53,206 bases of DNA, taken from assembly GCA_949288955.1 (NCBI GenBank), contig CASEMS010000036.1, forward strand, positions 1 to 53,206. The letters run 5' to 3'. Position 1 is the stretch's first letter, and each line of letters begins with the position of its first letter. Below, one piece after another: positions 32,201-42,217 of this stretch. The DNA comes from an uncultured Lentisphaeraceae bacterium (GTDB lineage: Bacteria > Verrucomicrobiota > Kiritimatiellia > RFP12 > DVOR01). The notes under the pieces are model-generated. The model was not told the origin of the DNA. It worked only from the letters and a program-made list of their open reading frames with translations, and did no database searches. Position numbers and translations under genes: made by a program.

Positions 32201-35200
32201 GACCTCCGCCGACTGGCAGGACATCACCCTTCGCGCCATCTTCGTGGCCGAGTGGCTCCCCGGCGACGCCATCGAGCCCTACGAGCGCAGCCGCCAGTAT
32301 CCTTATCTCTATAACCTCGGCGACTACAACCAGGACGGCGTGCCCGATGGTTGGCTCCTGAGCGCCATGGGCGAGTCCGAGGCCACCCGCGCCGTCATCG
32401 AGGGTGGCGATGCCTCCCGCACCGCCCCTGAGGGCGACAACCTCCCCGCGCTTGGCTGGGGCCCCGCCGACGCCGCCTATCGCTTCGGCGCCGCCGCCGG
32501 TTCCATCGCCGTCGGCGACTACACCGCCACTGGGACGCCCTTCGGCTATCTGTTGCGCGTCCGCGGCCGCGACGATGCCCTCAACGCCGCCACCGGCCCC
32601 ATGGGCAAGAACAACCAGGATTCCTCCTGGCTCTCCAACCCGCAGTGGGTCGTCCTCATGCGCCCTGAGGTGGACACCACCCCCGACGATGAGGTGCGCG
32701 GTCCCTATGCGCCTAGCGTCGGCACCATCGACCTCCGCCCCCTGAACCCGCCTCAGGGCGATGCCGGCGAGGCCACCTATTCGGCCTCTTGGCAGCAGGT
32801 GCGCCTGGCCACCCAGAGCTATGGCGGCACGGTCGCCTTCCTCTCCGCGCGCTATCGCATCCCTTACATCGCCGGGGCGGCTGGCATCCCCTCGGGCAAC
32901 GACCACATGAACGCCCTCGCCGCCGCCGGTTGGCGCTACGTGGCTGACGCGGACGGCAACGCCATCCGCCCCTCCACCGCCGCCAACGCCCCCTACCATT
33001 GCACCTCCATCCTCGTCAATACCAACGAGCAGAGCCCTGACTACACCCAGATTCGCCTGGAGTACACGCAGTGGGGCTATTGGAAGACCGACTACGAGAC
33101 GAACCCTCAAGGCCAGTTCGTCGTTGATGAGCGCGGCAACCGCGTGACCGAGACCGTCTGGGTCCAGGGCGGCCAGGCCGACGACGCGACGGGCAACCCC
33201 GCCCTCTTCCCCTTCACCACCCCCGCCGAGACCTCCGAGGTCTTCGCCGCCGGTGCGCCCTTGGATGAGACGCTCGGCGCCGAGGCCTTCGCGCTGGACG
33301 TTCCCGCCCTGTGGAACGGCGGTACCTACGCCTTCTCCGATGACACCTACCACTTCGTCGACGCCCGCGTCGCCAACGGTATGCTCATCGACGAGCCCTT
33401 CCGCACCTCCATCACCTGGGAGGACGGCACCTACGACCCGCGCCTGACCAGCTGGCTCGACCGTTTCTCCAGCACCACCTCCGCCGACCAGGACGCCGAC
33501 GGCCTCACCAACGGCATCGAGTACTACTTCTGGTACTACGCCAGCCGTATCGCCTATGGCTCGGTCTTCACCCACGAGGTGCGCGGCGGCAACAACAAGG
33601 TCACCGCCACCTACCGTCAGCTGAACACCGCCCTCTGGCCGGCCATTGACCTGCGTGAGCGCAAGGAGCCCAACACTGGCTCTGACTTTACCATGGGCCG
33701 CGCCTTCAATCCGGATTACGACCCCGACGTCGAGAACCAGGGTCAGGGCAACCTCTGGACGCCCATCAGCGCCGCCAAGGTCCTCGAGGTCTTCCACCCG
33801 CTCGCCGGGAGCACGCTGGAGGATCTCGACCAGGACGGCCTCTCGACCATCGAGGAAATCGCCATCGGCACCAACCCCATCGACTTCGACTCCGACGGCG
33901 ACGGGATGCCCGACGGCTGGGAGAACCACTTCGGCCTCGACCCCTTGGCCGCGGACGCCGACGGCAACCCTGACCGCGACTACTTCGCCCGCGCCACGGT
34001 TACCACCTTCCCTGACTACCACCACCTCTTCCGCGTCGAGGCCTTCGACGCCGCCTCCGGCGTCGTGGTGCCGCAGGGCCGCGTGGCCTTCTATGACTAC
34101 GAGGGTGGCACCTTCTACACCATCGCCGAGGCCAGCATCCCCGAGGATCACACCACCGCCGTCAGCCGCACCGCCTGCTCCGCGTTGGGCAGCGCCACGA
34201 TGGACGACGTCCAGACCTGGTCCAACGAGAGCGCCATCTTCCTGGAGATCCCCGGCCGCCAGGTCGTCATCACCGACTTCGCGGTCTATCAGACCTTCGG
34301 CTTCAACCCCTGCACCGGCTGGACGGACGGCCTCACCCCCAACGTCCCCGGCGACAGCGAGAAGTTCTCTGTCTTCAGCGCCGAGAACACCGCGGCCTTC
34401 ACCAACATCGAGGAGTTCCGTTCGGCTGTCCGCCGCGTCCGCCTCAACCCGCCGGAGACGATGAGCATGGCCGCCATCGTCAACGTCTCCACCGACCCGA
34501 CCAACGCCGACACCAACGGCGACGGCGCGCCCGACGGCTGGGAGGCCTATGTCGGCCTCGACCCCACCAACTCCTCCGGCGTGCTCCACGGCTCCTATGA
34601 CCAGGACGCCGACGGCCTCACCGCCGCCCAGGAGTTCCAGTGCCGCCTCGTCAACCTGATGTGCGACTACACCTTGGCCGACGGTTTGACGTGGTGGCCC
34701 GCCTCCCTCCGCAACGCGGCCTACGACCCCGCCGTCGGCGGATGGTCCAACAAGGTGCTCCCCTCCGACCCGTGGAACCCTGACAGCGACTTCGACGGCC
34801 TCGCCGACGGCGCCGAGGGCACGGTCTTCACCTACGCGGCCGCGGATGACTACACCTTCGCCGGCGGCGGCTGCGACCCCAACCGCATGGACACCGACAT
34901 GGACGGTATGCCCGACGGCTGGGAGTTCCGCTATGGTTCCGTCGTGGCCGTCACCAACACCGCCACCGTCGATGGCGAGACGGTCGCCACCCAGCAGTAC
35001 CAGCCGCTCGCCGGCGCGCCCGACCCCACCTCCGACCAGGATTGGGGCTTGGACTACGACCGCGACGGTCTGCCGAACTATCAGGAGTACCTCACCGGCA
35101 TCCTCCGTCACCTCCGCTATGACCTCTCCCCCGAGGCCGCCCGCCTCTACAAGGACGTCATCGGCGAGCTGACCGAGTCCGCCACCAGCCCCTATGGCTA

Positions 35201-38200
35201 CGAGTGGAAGACCTTGCCCAACGCCTACGCCGCGATGGAGGATCTCGTCAATCCCTCCTCCGTCCAGTCCCCGCTTTACGCCACCTACCTTGGCGGCCCG
35301 CTCGGCGCGGATGAGCGCCCGCTGCTCATCAATCCTCTGCGCCAGGCCATCGCCAATCACGTCGTCGAGGGCGCCGGGGCGGAGAGCCCGCTCTTCACCG
35401 CGGTGCAGGACAACCGTTTGCGTCCTGCCGTCTCCGACGCCTTCAACTACCTCTGGACCTCCTCCATCTTCTTCCCGACCGCGGAGCAGGCCGAGGCCTA
35501 CAAGATCAATCCCGAGCCCAGCGCTGACAACCTGGCCGCCGTGGCCGCCTATCAGGCCGTCCTCGACCTCCAGGAGCAGATTGTCGCCTTGGACGCGGCC
35601 TATCGTCGCCTCTTGGACAACGACGCCTCTGCCGCCCGCACGCTCATCTTCCTCATCGGCCACATCGATGGCCTCTTGGAAGACTACGCCGACGGCACCT
35701 ACGCCTTCCAGGGCACCGTCGCCGAGCTGATCCAGGGCGAGGCCCAGACCCTTTGGGCCGCCCGCAGGACGCAGCTCCTCAGGGCGCTCAACGAACGTGG
35801 CGCCGACACGGCCTACACCCAGATGGCCGCTCGCACGGCGACCACCTTCACCAACCCGCTCGCTGGCGACTTCACGGCCTCCACGAACGCCGCGGCCAAT
35901 GCCTACGAGGAGGCTGTCACCCAGGCCACCAACCCGCTCGTCCAGTCGCAGTACCGCGCCGCGGTGCGTGGCTTCTCCGGCGGCGTCTGGGTCGATGGCG
36001 TCTCCGGCCTGAGCTACCTCGCGCCGCTCGGCTACCACCTGCCGTTGCGCACCTTCGCCGCGCGCCGCGCCGGCAAGGACATCGCCTTCCTGGGCGAGCG
36101 CATGGATGCCGGCGATCTCGGCGAGTTCCTGCCGACGGTCAGCGCCAACTATGACTACTTCATGACCACCAGCCCGCTCGTCGCTGACACTGACATGGAC
36201 GGCATGGACGATTACTGGGAAGTCTTCCACGGCCTCAACCCGCTCCTGGGCGACTACACGAACAAGTCCTACGACAATGCCGACGAGACCGATCGGGGTA
36301 GCTACTCCACCGACAAGCTGAACCTCATCTACACCAACGGCGCCCTCACGAATTTGCTGCTGGCGAAGCGCACCTACAACGGCGCACTCTCCATCCTCCC
36401 CAAGCCCACGGGCAACAACAACTTTGGCAACCCCGCGTTGGAGGAGGGGGCCGTCACCGGCTACGACTACTACACCTATCCGTGGTTGGCCGGCGTGCCC
36501 TTCGCCGACCCTGACGGCGATGGCCTGATCAACTCCGAGGAGGCCGTCAACCCCAACAATTCCGTCCAGCGCTACGGCACCGACCCGTCCCCGTTGTGGA
36601 TGACCGACCCGAGCAACCCCAACTCCTTCGTCGCCCGTTTCTACGGTCGCCTCAACGCCAACCTCCTCACCGAGGTGCCCATCGAGGGCGGCGCCCAGCC
36701 TGACGAGGACGAGGATGTGGATGCCGGCGGCGTCATCGACGAAGTCGAGGAGAACCCCGGCCACGTGGTGATCGACGCCACCGGCACGCCGCTCCTCTAC
36801 CGTCCCGCCGCGGCCTTCGACTACTTCACCCGCGTCACCCCCACGGCGACGCCCAGCATGGCCGACTCCGTGCTCCCCTACGAGGTGAACGAGGGCTTCG
36901 ACACCGATGGCGACGGCATCCCCGACATGGAGGAGCTCACCCACGCCACCGTCTTCCGCGGCGATCCGCAGTCCCTCCGCACCCCCGACCGCCAGCAATC
37001 CGCCTACCTCGATGGCGAGGGCGCCATGCAGTCGCTGGCCGAGACCCAGTTCGGCCCCAACGCCCTCACCACCTTCACCGTCGAGTGCTGGGTCAAGCCC
37101 AACGCCAACCAGACGGCCAACGAGGTGATCCTCATCGACCGCCCCTGGCGCTTCGACGACGACGCGACCTCCAGCGCCCTGCGCCACAACTTCAGCCTGG
37201 GTCTGCGCGCCTCCTCTGACGGCACCTTCCTGCCCTTCGCCAACTACACCGGCTCCGGCACCACCTACGAGAACTCCGAGAGCACCCCGCAGGTCTCCCC
37301 CACCGCCGTCTCCGGCACCTCCATCAAGGCCGGTGAGTGGACCCACGTGGCCGCCACCTACGACGGCGCGACCCTCCGCCTTGTCGTCAACGGCGTCGAG
37401 AGCGGCACGGCGCGCTCCGCCCTCATCCCGGGCAACGGCGTCCTCGCCGTCAAGAACGATGGCCTGGACGAGGTGCAGCGCTTCACCTATCGCAGCGCGC
37501 CCATCCTGATCGGTGCCACGCCCAGCAACGTCTGGCTCGCCGGCCTGGAGCCCGTCAACGAGGATGGCACCGAGCCCGCCTTCGCGGACTTCTACACCGG
37601 CGCCTACTCCGGCTATATCGACGAGGTTCGCATCTGGAACGGTGCCCGCACCGTCGCCCAGATCGCTGCCGACCGCAGCCGTAGCTTCTCGCAGGTCGAG
37701 TTGCTGACCATGCGCCTCAACGTCCTCCAGACCCGTCTGGCCGGCGAGGGCTACTTCGAGACCAACGTGCCCACCGAGCTCCTGGCCTCCTACTCCTTCT
37801 CCGACCTGCTGGCCGGCTCCCGTACCCAGCGCGTGGGCGAGGAAGGCGAGCCCGTCGTTGAGAATGGCGAGACTGTCTACGACATCGACGAGTCCCCGTG
37901 GGAGACCTACCCCGGCGAGAAACTCATCGGCGGCGCCACCACCCCCGGCTCCTTCCTCTTCCGCCGCTCCGGCTTCCAGACGACGCTCGACACCATCGAG
38001 CAGTCCCCCTACTTCACGATGCCGACGGTCGAGGAGCTCTTCACCTCCTACTACGCGCTGAACACCCCCAAGACGTTGCTCAGCAAGCAGTACACCGAGC
38101 GTGAGTACGTCCCCGTCGCCCACAGCCTGGTCAGCCACCTGCCGCTGGCCGACGTCGAGCGCGGCTACGCCAACACCCTCGTCCCGCACAACACCAAGCA

Positions 38201-41200
38201 CGGCTCGCCGGCGTTCCTCTACTATCCCTCCGGCAGCGCGGCGAACCTCAAGCCCGCCGACAGTGTCTACTGGACGCCTTATGGCGCCGGCGTAACCACC
38301 AACGCCAGCCCCACGGCCATTTACAACGTGAAGGTCGAGGCCAATCCCTACGGCTACCGTTACAACGCCGTCTACGTCTTCGACGTGGCCAGCCACCGCA
38401 CCCTCCCCGCCTACGCGGCCCAGGTCGCCCCCGACCTGCACCTCTACGGCTCCGTCTTCGCCCGCTATGACGAGAAGAGCTGGGACGACTCCCCCTCCAC
38501 CGACCCCTCCGGCGGTGCCGAGACCGAGGAGAAGCCCGGCTCCGGCGAGGGCGAAAACGGCCTCCTCTGGTTTGAGCACCCTCTCGACGTCGAAGAAGTC
38601 GAGAACGGCCTTGCCGACAAGGAGCTCTCTAATGGCGGTACGTGGCTGGAGGATCACGTCGGCCTCGGCCAGACCAAGGACTCCGACGGCGACCTCATGC
38701 CCAACTGGTGGGAGAACTACTACGGCCTCGACCCCGAGGATCCCACCGGCGTCAACGGCCCGCATGGCGACCCCGATGGCGACTTCCTGACGAACTACGC
38801 TGAGTGGCTCGCCAAGTCCGACCCGCACACCTATTCCACCGCGAACAACGGCGTGCCCGACTTCCACATCCCCATCTGGGCGCGCCGCGGCCGGCCCACC
38901 TTCGGCCTCCTCTACACCGACAACGACTTCATGGAAGACCACTGGGAGGCCTCCAACCGCACCGAGACCCTCACCGTGGATCTCCACGACGCCGCGCAGG
39001 ACTCCGACAACGATGGTTGGAGCAACTGGGCCGAGGCCCGTGCCAACTTCCGCACCGGCCGCCACTCCACCAACCCGAACGCCCGCACGAGCGTTTCGCA
39101 GGTTGATCCGGACGGCCAGCAGCAGGGCACCATCATCCGCGAGCATCCCACCCCGGCCTTCCGCATGACGGTGGACTACTTCGGCGACCAGAACGTTTAC
39201 ACCAACGCGCTCGAGACCGCGAAGCTGGTGGTGCACACCTACACCGCCACCAACAACAACTCCGCGCCTGACGCCTCCTTCCACCTCCCGCTGACCACTT
39301 CCAGCGACAGCGAGGACACCAACTCCAGCCTCTCGCAGGTGCTCGGCAATTGGCGCCTCGGCTCCCACTCCGGTTACCTCCACATGGGCAACATCATCCC
39401 CGGCAGCCTCCGCATCCGGTACACCCGCGACACCGAGGTCACCACGGGCGGGCAGAACGCCAACTACATCTACGTGGACATCTTGGCCGACTCCAAGACC
39501 GTCGGTGATGTGGCCGATCTCTACATCCTGCGCGACGCCCTCTACGACTGGGACAACGATGGCACCTACGAAACCAACGGCACCGTCCGCGAAACCGTCG
39601 GCACCATCAACTACCGCACCGGCTACTACACGCTCGACTTCTCCGCGAGCAACGAGTACTGGACCGACGGCACGTGGTACGTCCAGGACGACACCCTCGG
39701 TATCGTCACCTACGACCTCACCGAGTTCGTCGGCACCGCCAGCTACCGCACCAAGCTTGAGCCTGGCCAGTCCAACACCTTCACCTTGGTCTCCGCCACC
39801 GAGGGCTACATCCGCGAAGGCATCAACAACTTCTTCGTCTTCGCCGACCTCAATGGCGACGGTGTCTGGAACGACGGTGAGCCTGCCGGCATCCCGGATC
39901 AGCACGACGTCGACTTCGGCTTCGACCTGGTGAACAAGCCTCTGCACGTTACCCTCACCGAGATTGCGCCTCCCGGCTCCGTCCGCTTCGATGTCGCGGC
40001 CATTCTGGAGGTCCTCGAGGCCGAGCTCGGCCAGGTTACCGGCTCCGACGGCGGCGAATCCTCCTCGATTCAGAACCCCGTCACCGGCGGTTACCTGAAG
40101 CCCTCCTACTTCAGCGAGGTCTTCAACGGCACCCCCTACGTGCTCAAGCTCACGCAGGCCGCCCTCATCTCCACCGGTAACGAGGATACCACCCTCCCCG
40201 GGACGGTGGTCTTCTCCAAGACCTACAACATCCAGAAGCCCTACATCTCCGAGGACGAGATCTTCGCCGCCCGGCCCGAGGGCCTGCCGCACGCCGGCTC
40301 CAAGCAGCTCGACAAGATCGCCTACAACGTCTTCCTCATCCCCAAGACCCTCGAGGGCGCCGGGTATGACGGTTGGACGCAGTACGCGATCGGCTCGGTG
40401 ACCAACGTCGTCGGCAGCTTGGATGAGTCCAGCACCCAGTTGGTCGGCCCCGCCGGCGGCACCGTGCGCCACAACTCCGAGCTCACCTTCGAGTGGCTCT
40501 GCAATGTCCAGGTGCCCACCATCACCCTCACCATCACCAAGGTTGAGGATGCCTTGGGCAACGGCGAGATTCGCCAGCGTGTCTACGAGCGTACCGTCCG
40601 CGGCGTCTCGCCCATCGCGCTTGCCCGTGGCAATGGCGACACCGTCCAGTACCGCTATCGCTACACCCTGCCGCGTGGCATCGGCGAGCTCAACGCCGAC
40701 GGCACCGCGCTCTTCGGCGACGGCCTCTATGACTACACGCTGACGCTCAATCCCTACAACGGCGAGAGCCACTCCTTCAGCAGCAGCTTCCGTCTCCAGC
40801 TCCGCGCCTCCGGCGATTCTGAGCTCGCCGAGACGAAGAGGCCCGACGGCACCGACACGCCCGTGCAGGATACCTCCTTCAACGCCCAGGACTCCTACTA
40901 CGTCCGCGCTCGTATCAACTACACCGGCGTCCTCAAGGACACGGAGGACTTCGACGGCGCTAGGATCGTCGTCGAGGCTCACTACTCCGGCTCCTTCAAC
41001 GGCGACCCCATCGCCGCCACCTCCGACATCCTCTGCTATGACGGCGAGGACGAGGGGACGGACGCCCTCAACCGCACCGTCAAGATGAGCAAGGCGTCCA
41101 CCTACGCGATCAACGTTCCCACCGCCAAAGGCACCACCGACGAGATGAAGGACGTCTTCTGGGTCACCCAGTTTGACGTCGAGCTCCGCGGCCTCCCCTC

Positions 41201-42065
41201 CGCCGACGCCGTCTACCTGATGGCCTACTTCGACCTCAACCAGAACGGCAAGCGCGACGCTTGGGAGCCTTGGGGCTACGCCACGCAGGGCACGGACTCC
41301 GTCTCCGGGTTCTACTTCGACCCGCGCCCCGTCACTCCCGCCCGCTCCGGCAAAGAAATCGCCGTCACCTTCTACATCCAGGATGTCGACACCGACAACG
41401 ACAAGCTCGCCGACGCCTGGGAGTGGAAGAGCAACGATTGGCCCACGGAAGACTTCTCTGAGTGGTGCAACCACCTCAAGGGCACCGTCGACAACCACAC
41501 CGGCTCGGCCATCTGGACGACGGACGAAGCCGGCAACCTCGCCCTCACCGCCTATGGCGCCCAGCTCTATGGCCTCAAGGTCATCGATGGGCCTGACGCC
41601 AACGGCGCCGTCAAGGTCGAAAGCATGCCCGACGACCTCGAAGAGGCCCGCGAGCTCATGGGGCTACTCGGCGACGACACCGCCCTCGCCCTCTTCGCCG
41701 AAGGGTACAAGAGCTTCGGCCTCACCGTCACCGGCGTCAACGTCACCCCCGATGGCCAGGTCTCCCTCACCTGGGACGTCACCGGCGCCATCGGCGTCGA
41801 GGACGGCGGCACCTACGACATCACCGGCTACTTCACCGGCGCCACCTCCCAGGCCATCTACGCCGTCTACGGCAAGGCCGACCTGAGCGACACCACGTGG
41901 CACAAGCTCGGTGAGATCAAGACCGCCGGTGCCTTGGAGCCGAACCTCGACCTCAATACCGCGGACTGCGTGATCAAGGCCGAGGACGGCACCGAGCGGA
42001 AGGCCACCTTCTTCAAGGTCATCCTCTCCGCCAAGCAGGAAGCCAAGGCCACCCGCGCCGACTGA
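29283..42065 (+). CDS. giant secreted protein 2 (4260 residues) with Ca-binding TSP3-type repeats and a LamG-like domain
   Basis: A 4260-residue exported protein with signal peptide residues 1-25 (ending AWA-Q). Residues 30-1000 are beta-sandwich-like. From about 1013 to 4035 at least fourteen short Asp-rich motifs of the thrombospondin type 3 form occur, such as DSDGDGMPDGWE (1536), DTDMDGMPDGWE (1869), DTDMDGMDDYWE (2301), DTDGDGIPDMEE (2539) and DSDGDLMPNWWE (3133). Such motifs bind Ca2+ and stiffen stalks. A LamG/concanavalin-like jelly roll spans about 2569-2803 (FTVECWVKP, EWTHVAATYDG, GYIDEVRIWN), often a carbohydrate-binding fold. The C-terminus carries W...TFFKVILS like giant 1. No enzyme, PEP-CTERM or autotransporter barrel is seen. 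Probably a Ca-stiffened surface protein for binding glycans or other cells. Confidence 0.85.
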   Translation: MKTKQLFLIAMSAALGLFGAGTAWAQQGDTTHLANNIRIESITKVAAEPMQSLPLTAGSKIYFDVRLTDLSGAASAWEFVGNSLNTTDLGTRPYLTLNIPLKGVSDKGIDGLGSGQVAEGETATMETSSAVAFYVGQGDNAQTLRFAYTVRPGDMTEAITWACGADGAPSFGGNIGNIQLTYRDPNNLPSQPTVMLVNQVLKGTTGGAVPEDTANVWPVTGYVFTVGDGSPDFNTDMFYQGLVPVTISTTGNAATSVFASNLANQCGLWVEAYDEDADAWCQIPAGITRMTSDGATITQGAYGEPLVDAGDFSTTYFGRANGPTDAAAESFEPMRFFVNVPASVPVGTTVRLCYGVRKDNGTTQTTFATQEYTLEESPIIAANAMLGGYSLMGADVDAGEFELPTTGLTDPALNGATVSGATVNAGAGETTLIQIYKTGIDGLANYGTVYAVIERVSIANGALSTFERNYVPLNPDPSAETYSVGLTIGDNAANGESYYRIWVPQLEALNGATGTIDNPFYLKVVSSPKRETITFMPGETGTLGLEYYQPAPSATGETATGQSSFLEYTLTVASAEPSTRRFLIYPVDSTGEVRITPDATFVNRTSDGVTPVNAFDAISQYVVLQNQAGSILPSSTAQLIVTLPANQTSVTFYVALVNDYPQNVLNGQVNIPGRIDPVNLQGVSFAAKGCNSQGTITGNSDECISLVVPQVQDRAPTIMSSSAPTTGATGTRLVFTYSIVDVASDYLVVQLNHGDGTTESRLYVDEEAMCDLLGQAAWESERALILAQYGITDQVGDVTVGGSGIYPRSSFGTETVTFYHTYNAGTNPAWVMTVTDSSRLQASTQGQITLSTSQRFTFYTLYNPTIPGAGYVLWDNSTTDDPVAAGWSFGNSYTYNALNKEGNTNLFVTAHPFAAGDSTPPGFDQVSADRDSFFYKWAVDHQDYAALLPQGDALYEPSLSFSRAFVAGGGEAQTSADWQDITLRAIFVAEWLPGDAIEPYERSRQYPYLYNLGDYNQDGVPDGWLLSAMGESEATRAVIEGGDASRTAPEGDNLPALGWGPADAAYRFGAAAGSIAVGDYTATGTPFGYLLRVRGRDDALNAATGPMGKNNQDSSWLSNPQWVVLMRPEVDTTPDDEVRGPYAPSVGTIDLRPLNPPQGDAGEATYSASWQQVRLATQSYGGTVAFLSARYRIPYIAGAAGIPSGNDHMNALAAAGWRYVADADGNAIRPSTAANAPYHCTSILVNTNEQSPDYTQIRLEYTQWGYWKTDYETNPQGQFVVDERGNRVTETVWVQGGQADDATGNPALFPFTTPAETSEVFAAGAPLDETLGAEAFALDVPALWNGGTYAFSDDTYHFVDARVANGMLIDEPFRTSITWEDGTYDPRLTSWLDRFSSTTSADQDADGLTNGIEYYFWYYASRIAYGSVFTHEVRGGNNKVTATYRQLNTALWPAIDLRERKEPNTGSDFTMGRAFNPDYDPDVENQGQGNLWTPISAAKVLEVFHPLAGSTLEDLDQDGLSTIEEIAIGTNPIDFDSDGDGMPDGWENHFGLDPLAADADGNPDRDYFARATVTTFPDYHHLFRVEAFDAASGVVVPQGRVAFYDYEGGTFYTIAEASIPEDHTTAVSRTACSALGSATMDDVQTWSNESAIFLEIPGRQVVITDFAVYQTFGFNPCTGWTDGLTPNVPGDSEKFSVFSAENTAAFTNIEEFRSAVRRVRLNPPETMSMAAIVNVSTDPTNADTNGDGAPDGWEAYVGLDPTNSSGVLHGSYDQDADGLTAAQEFQCRLVNLMCDYTLADGLTWWPASLRNAAYDPAVGGWSNKVLPSDPWNPDSDFDGLADGAEGTVFTYAAADDYTFAGGGCDPNRMDTDMDGMPDGWEFRYGSVVAVTNTATVDGETVATQQYQPLAGAPDPTSDQDWGLDYDRDGLPNYQEYLTGILRHLRYDLSPEAARLYKDVIGELTESATSPYGYEWKTLPNAYAAMEDLVNPSSVQSPLYATYLGGPLGADERPLLINPLRQAIANHVVEGAGAESPLFTAVQDNRLRPAVSDAFNYLWTSSIFFPTAEQAEAYKINPEPSADNLAAVAAYQAVLDLQEQIVALDAAYRRLLDNDASAARTLIFLIGHIDGLLEDYADGTYAFQGTVAELIQGEAQTLWAARRTQLLRALNERGADTAYTQMAARTATTFTNPLAGDFTASTNAAANAYEEAVTQATNPLVQSQYRAAVRGFSGGVWVDGVSGLSYLAPLGYHLPLRTFAARRAGKDIAFLGERMDAGDLGEFLPTVSANYDYFMTTSPLVADTDMDGMDDYWEVFHGLNPLLGDYTNKSYDNADETDRGSYSTDKLNLIYTNGALTNLLLAKRTYNGALSILPKPTGNNNFGNPALEEGAVTGYDYYTYPWLAGVPFADPDGDGLINSEEAVNPNNSVQRYGTDPSPLWMTDPSNPNSFVARFYGRLNANLLTEVPIEGGAQPDEDEDVDAGGVIDEVEENPGHVVIDATGTPLLYRPAAAFDYFTRVTPTATPSMADSVLPYEVNEGFDTDGDGIPDMEELTHATVFRGDPQSLRTPDRQQSAYLDGEGAMQSLAETQFGPNALTTFTVECWVKPNANQTANEVILIDRPWRFDDDATSSALRHNFSLGLRASSDGTFLPFANYTGSGTTYENSESTPQVSPTAVSGTSIKAGEWTHVAATYDGATLRLVVNGVESGTARSALIPGNGVLAVKNDGLDEVQRFTYRSAPILIGATPSNVWLAGLEPVNEDGTEPAFADFYTGAYSGYIDEVRIWNGARTVAQIAADRSRSFSQVELLTMRLNVLQTRLAGEGYFETNVPTELLASYSFSDLLAGSRTQRVGEEGEPVVENGETVYDIDESPWETYPGEKLIGGATTPGSFLFRRSGFQTTLDTIEQSPYFTMPTVEELFTSYYALNTPKTLLSKQYTEREYVPVAHSLVSHLPLADVERGYANTLVPHNTKHGSPAFLYYPSGSAANLKPADSVYWTPYGAGVTTNASPTAIYNVKVEANPYGYRYNAVYVFDVASHRTLPAYAAQVAPDLHLYGSVFARYDEKSWDDSPSTDPSGGAETEEKPGSGEGENGLLWFEHPLDVEEVENGLADKELSNGGTWLEDHVGLGQTKDSDGDLMPNWWENYYGLDPEDPTGVNGPHGDPDGDFLTNYAEWLAKSDPHTYSTANNGVPDFHIPIWARRGRPTFGLLYTDNDFMEDHWEASNRTETLTVDLHDAAQDSDNDGWSNWAEARANFRTGRHSTNPNARTSVSQVDPDGQQQGTIIREHPTPAFRMTVDYFGDQNVYTNALETAKLVVHTYTATNNNSAPDASFHLPLTTSSDSEDTNSSLSQVLGNWRLGSHSGYLHMGNIIPGSLRIRYTRDTEVTTGGQNANYIYVDILADSKTVGDVADLYILRDALYDWDNDGTYETNGTVRETVGTINYRTGYYTLDFSASNEYWTDGTWYVQDDTLGIVTYDLTEFVGTASYRTKLEPGQSNTFTLVSATEGYIREGINNFFVFADLNGDGVWNDGEPAGIPDQHDVDFGFDLVNKPLHVTLTEIAPPGSVRFDVAAILEVLEAELGQVTGSDGGESSSIQNPVTGGYLKPSYFSEVFNGTPYVLKLTQAALISTGNEDTTLPGTVVFSKTYNIQKPYISEDEIFAARPEGLPHAGSKQLDKIAYNVFLIPKTLEGAGYDGWTQYAIGSVTNVVGSLDESSTQLVGPAGGTVRHNSELTFEWLCNVQVPTITLTITKVEDALGNGEIRQRVYERTVRGVSPIALARGNGDTVQYRYRYTLPRGIGELNADGTALFGDGLYDYTLTLNPYNGESHSFSSSFRLQLRASGDSELAETKRPDGTDTPVQDTSFNAQDSYYVRARINYTGVLKDTEDFDGARIVVEAHYSGSFNGDPIAATSDILCYDGEDEGTDALNRTVKMSKASTYAINVPTAKGTTDEMKDVFWVTQFDVELRGLPSADAVYLMAYFDLNQNGKRDAWEPWGYATQGTDSVSGFYFDPRPVTPARSGKEIAVTFYIQDVDTDNDKLADAWEWKSNDWPTEDFSEWCNHLKGTVDNHTGSAIWTTDEAGNLALTAYGAQLYGLKVIDGPDANGAVKVESMPDDLEEARELMGLLGDDTALALFAEGYKSFGLTVTGVNVTPDGQVSLTWDVTGAIGVEDGGTYDITGYFTGATSQAIYAVYGKADLSDTTWHKLGEIKTAGALEPNLDLNTADCVIKAEDGTERKATFFKVILSAKQEAKATRAD

Positions 42066-42081
42066 CCCTGGCGACAGCCAC

Positions 42082-42119
42082 AAAAAAAGCCCTCGACCAC
42101 TCGGTCGGGGGCTTTTTTT
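42082..42119 (+). terminator. Rho-independent terminator after giant gene 2
   Basis: A 17-bp stem including A/T flanks (42082-42098 with 42103-42119, one G-U pair) and loop ACTC. It is symmetric, so it may stop transcription from both sides. Confidence 0.93.
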
Positions 42120-42150
42120 GTGGCTTTATGAAAGGACACGAAGCACGACG

Positions 42151-42217
42151 GGGGAAACCGCAGATTGCGCGGATTGAGGCGGATTGGGGGTCGGCTACCG
42201 CCGACAGGACTGCCAAA
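42151..42217 (-). repeat. interspersed repeat R2, copy 3 (inverted)
   Basis: The reverse complement of 8948-9015, with hairpin GTCGGCTACCGCCGAC. It is flanked by inverted R2b text (42122-42150 and 42218-42340). Confidence 0.85.

Noticed and set aside
28611..41498. A 4295-codon open frame on the minus strand opposite giant gene 2
   Set aside because: Its product is low-complexity Gly/Val/Asp/Glu text, a mirror of the C-ending codons on the plus strand. It has no start signal and crosses into the neighbouring gene.
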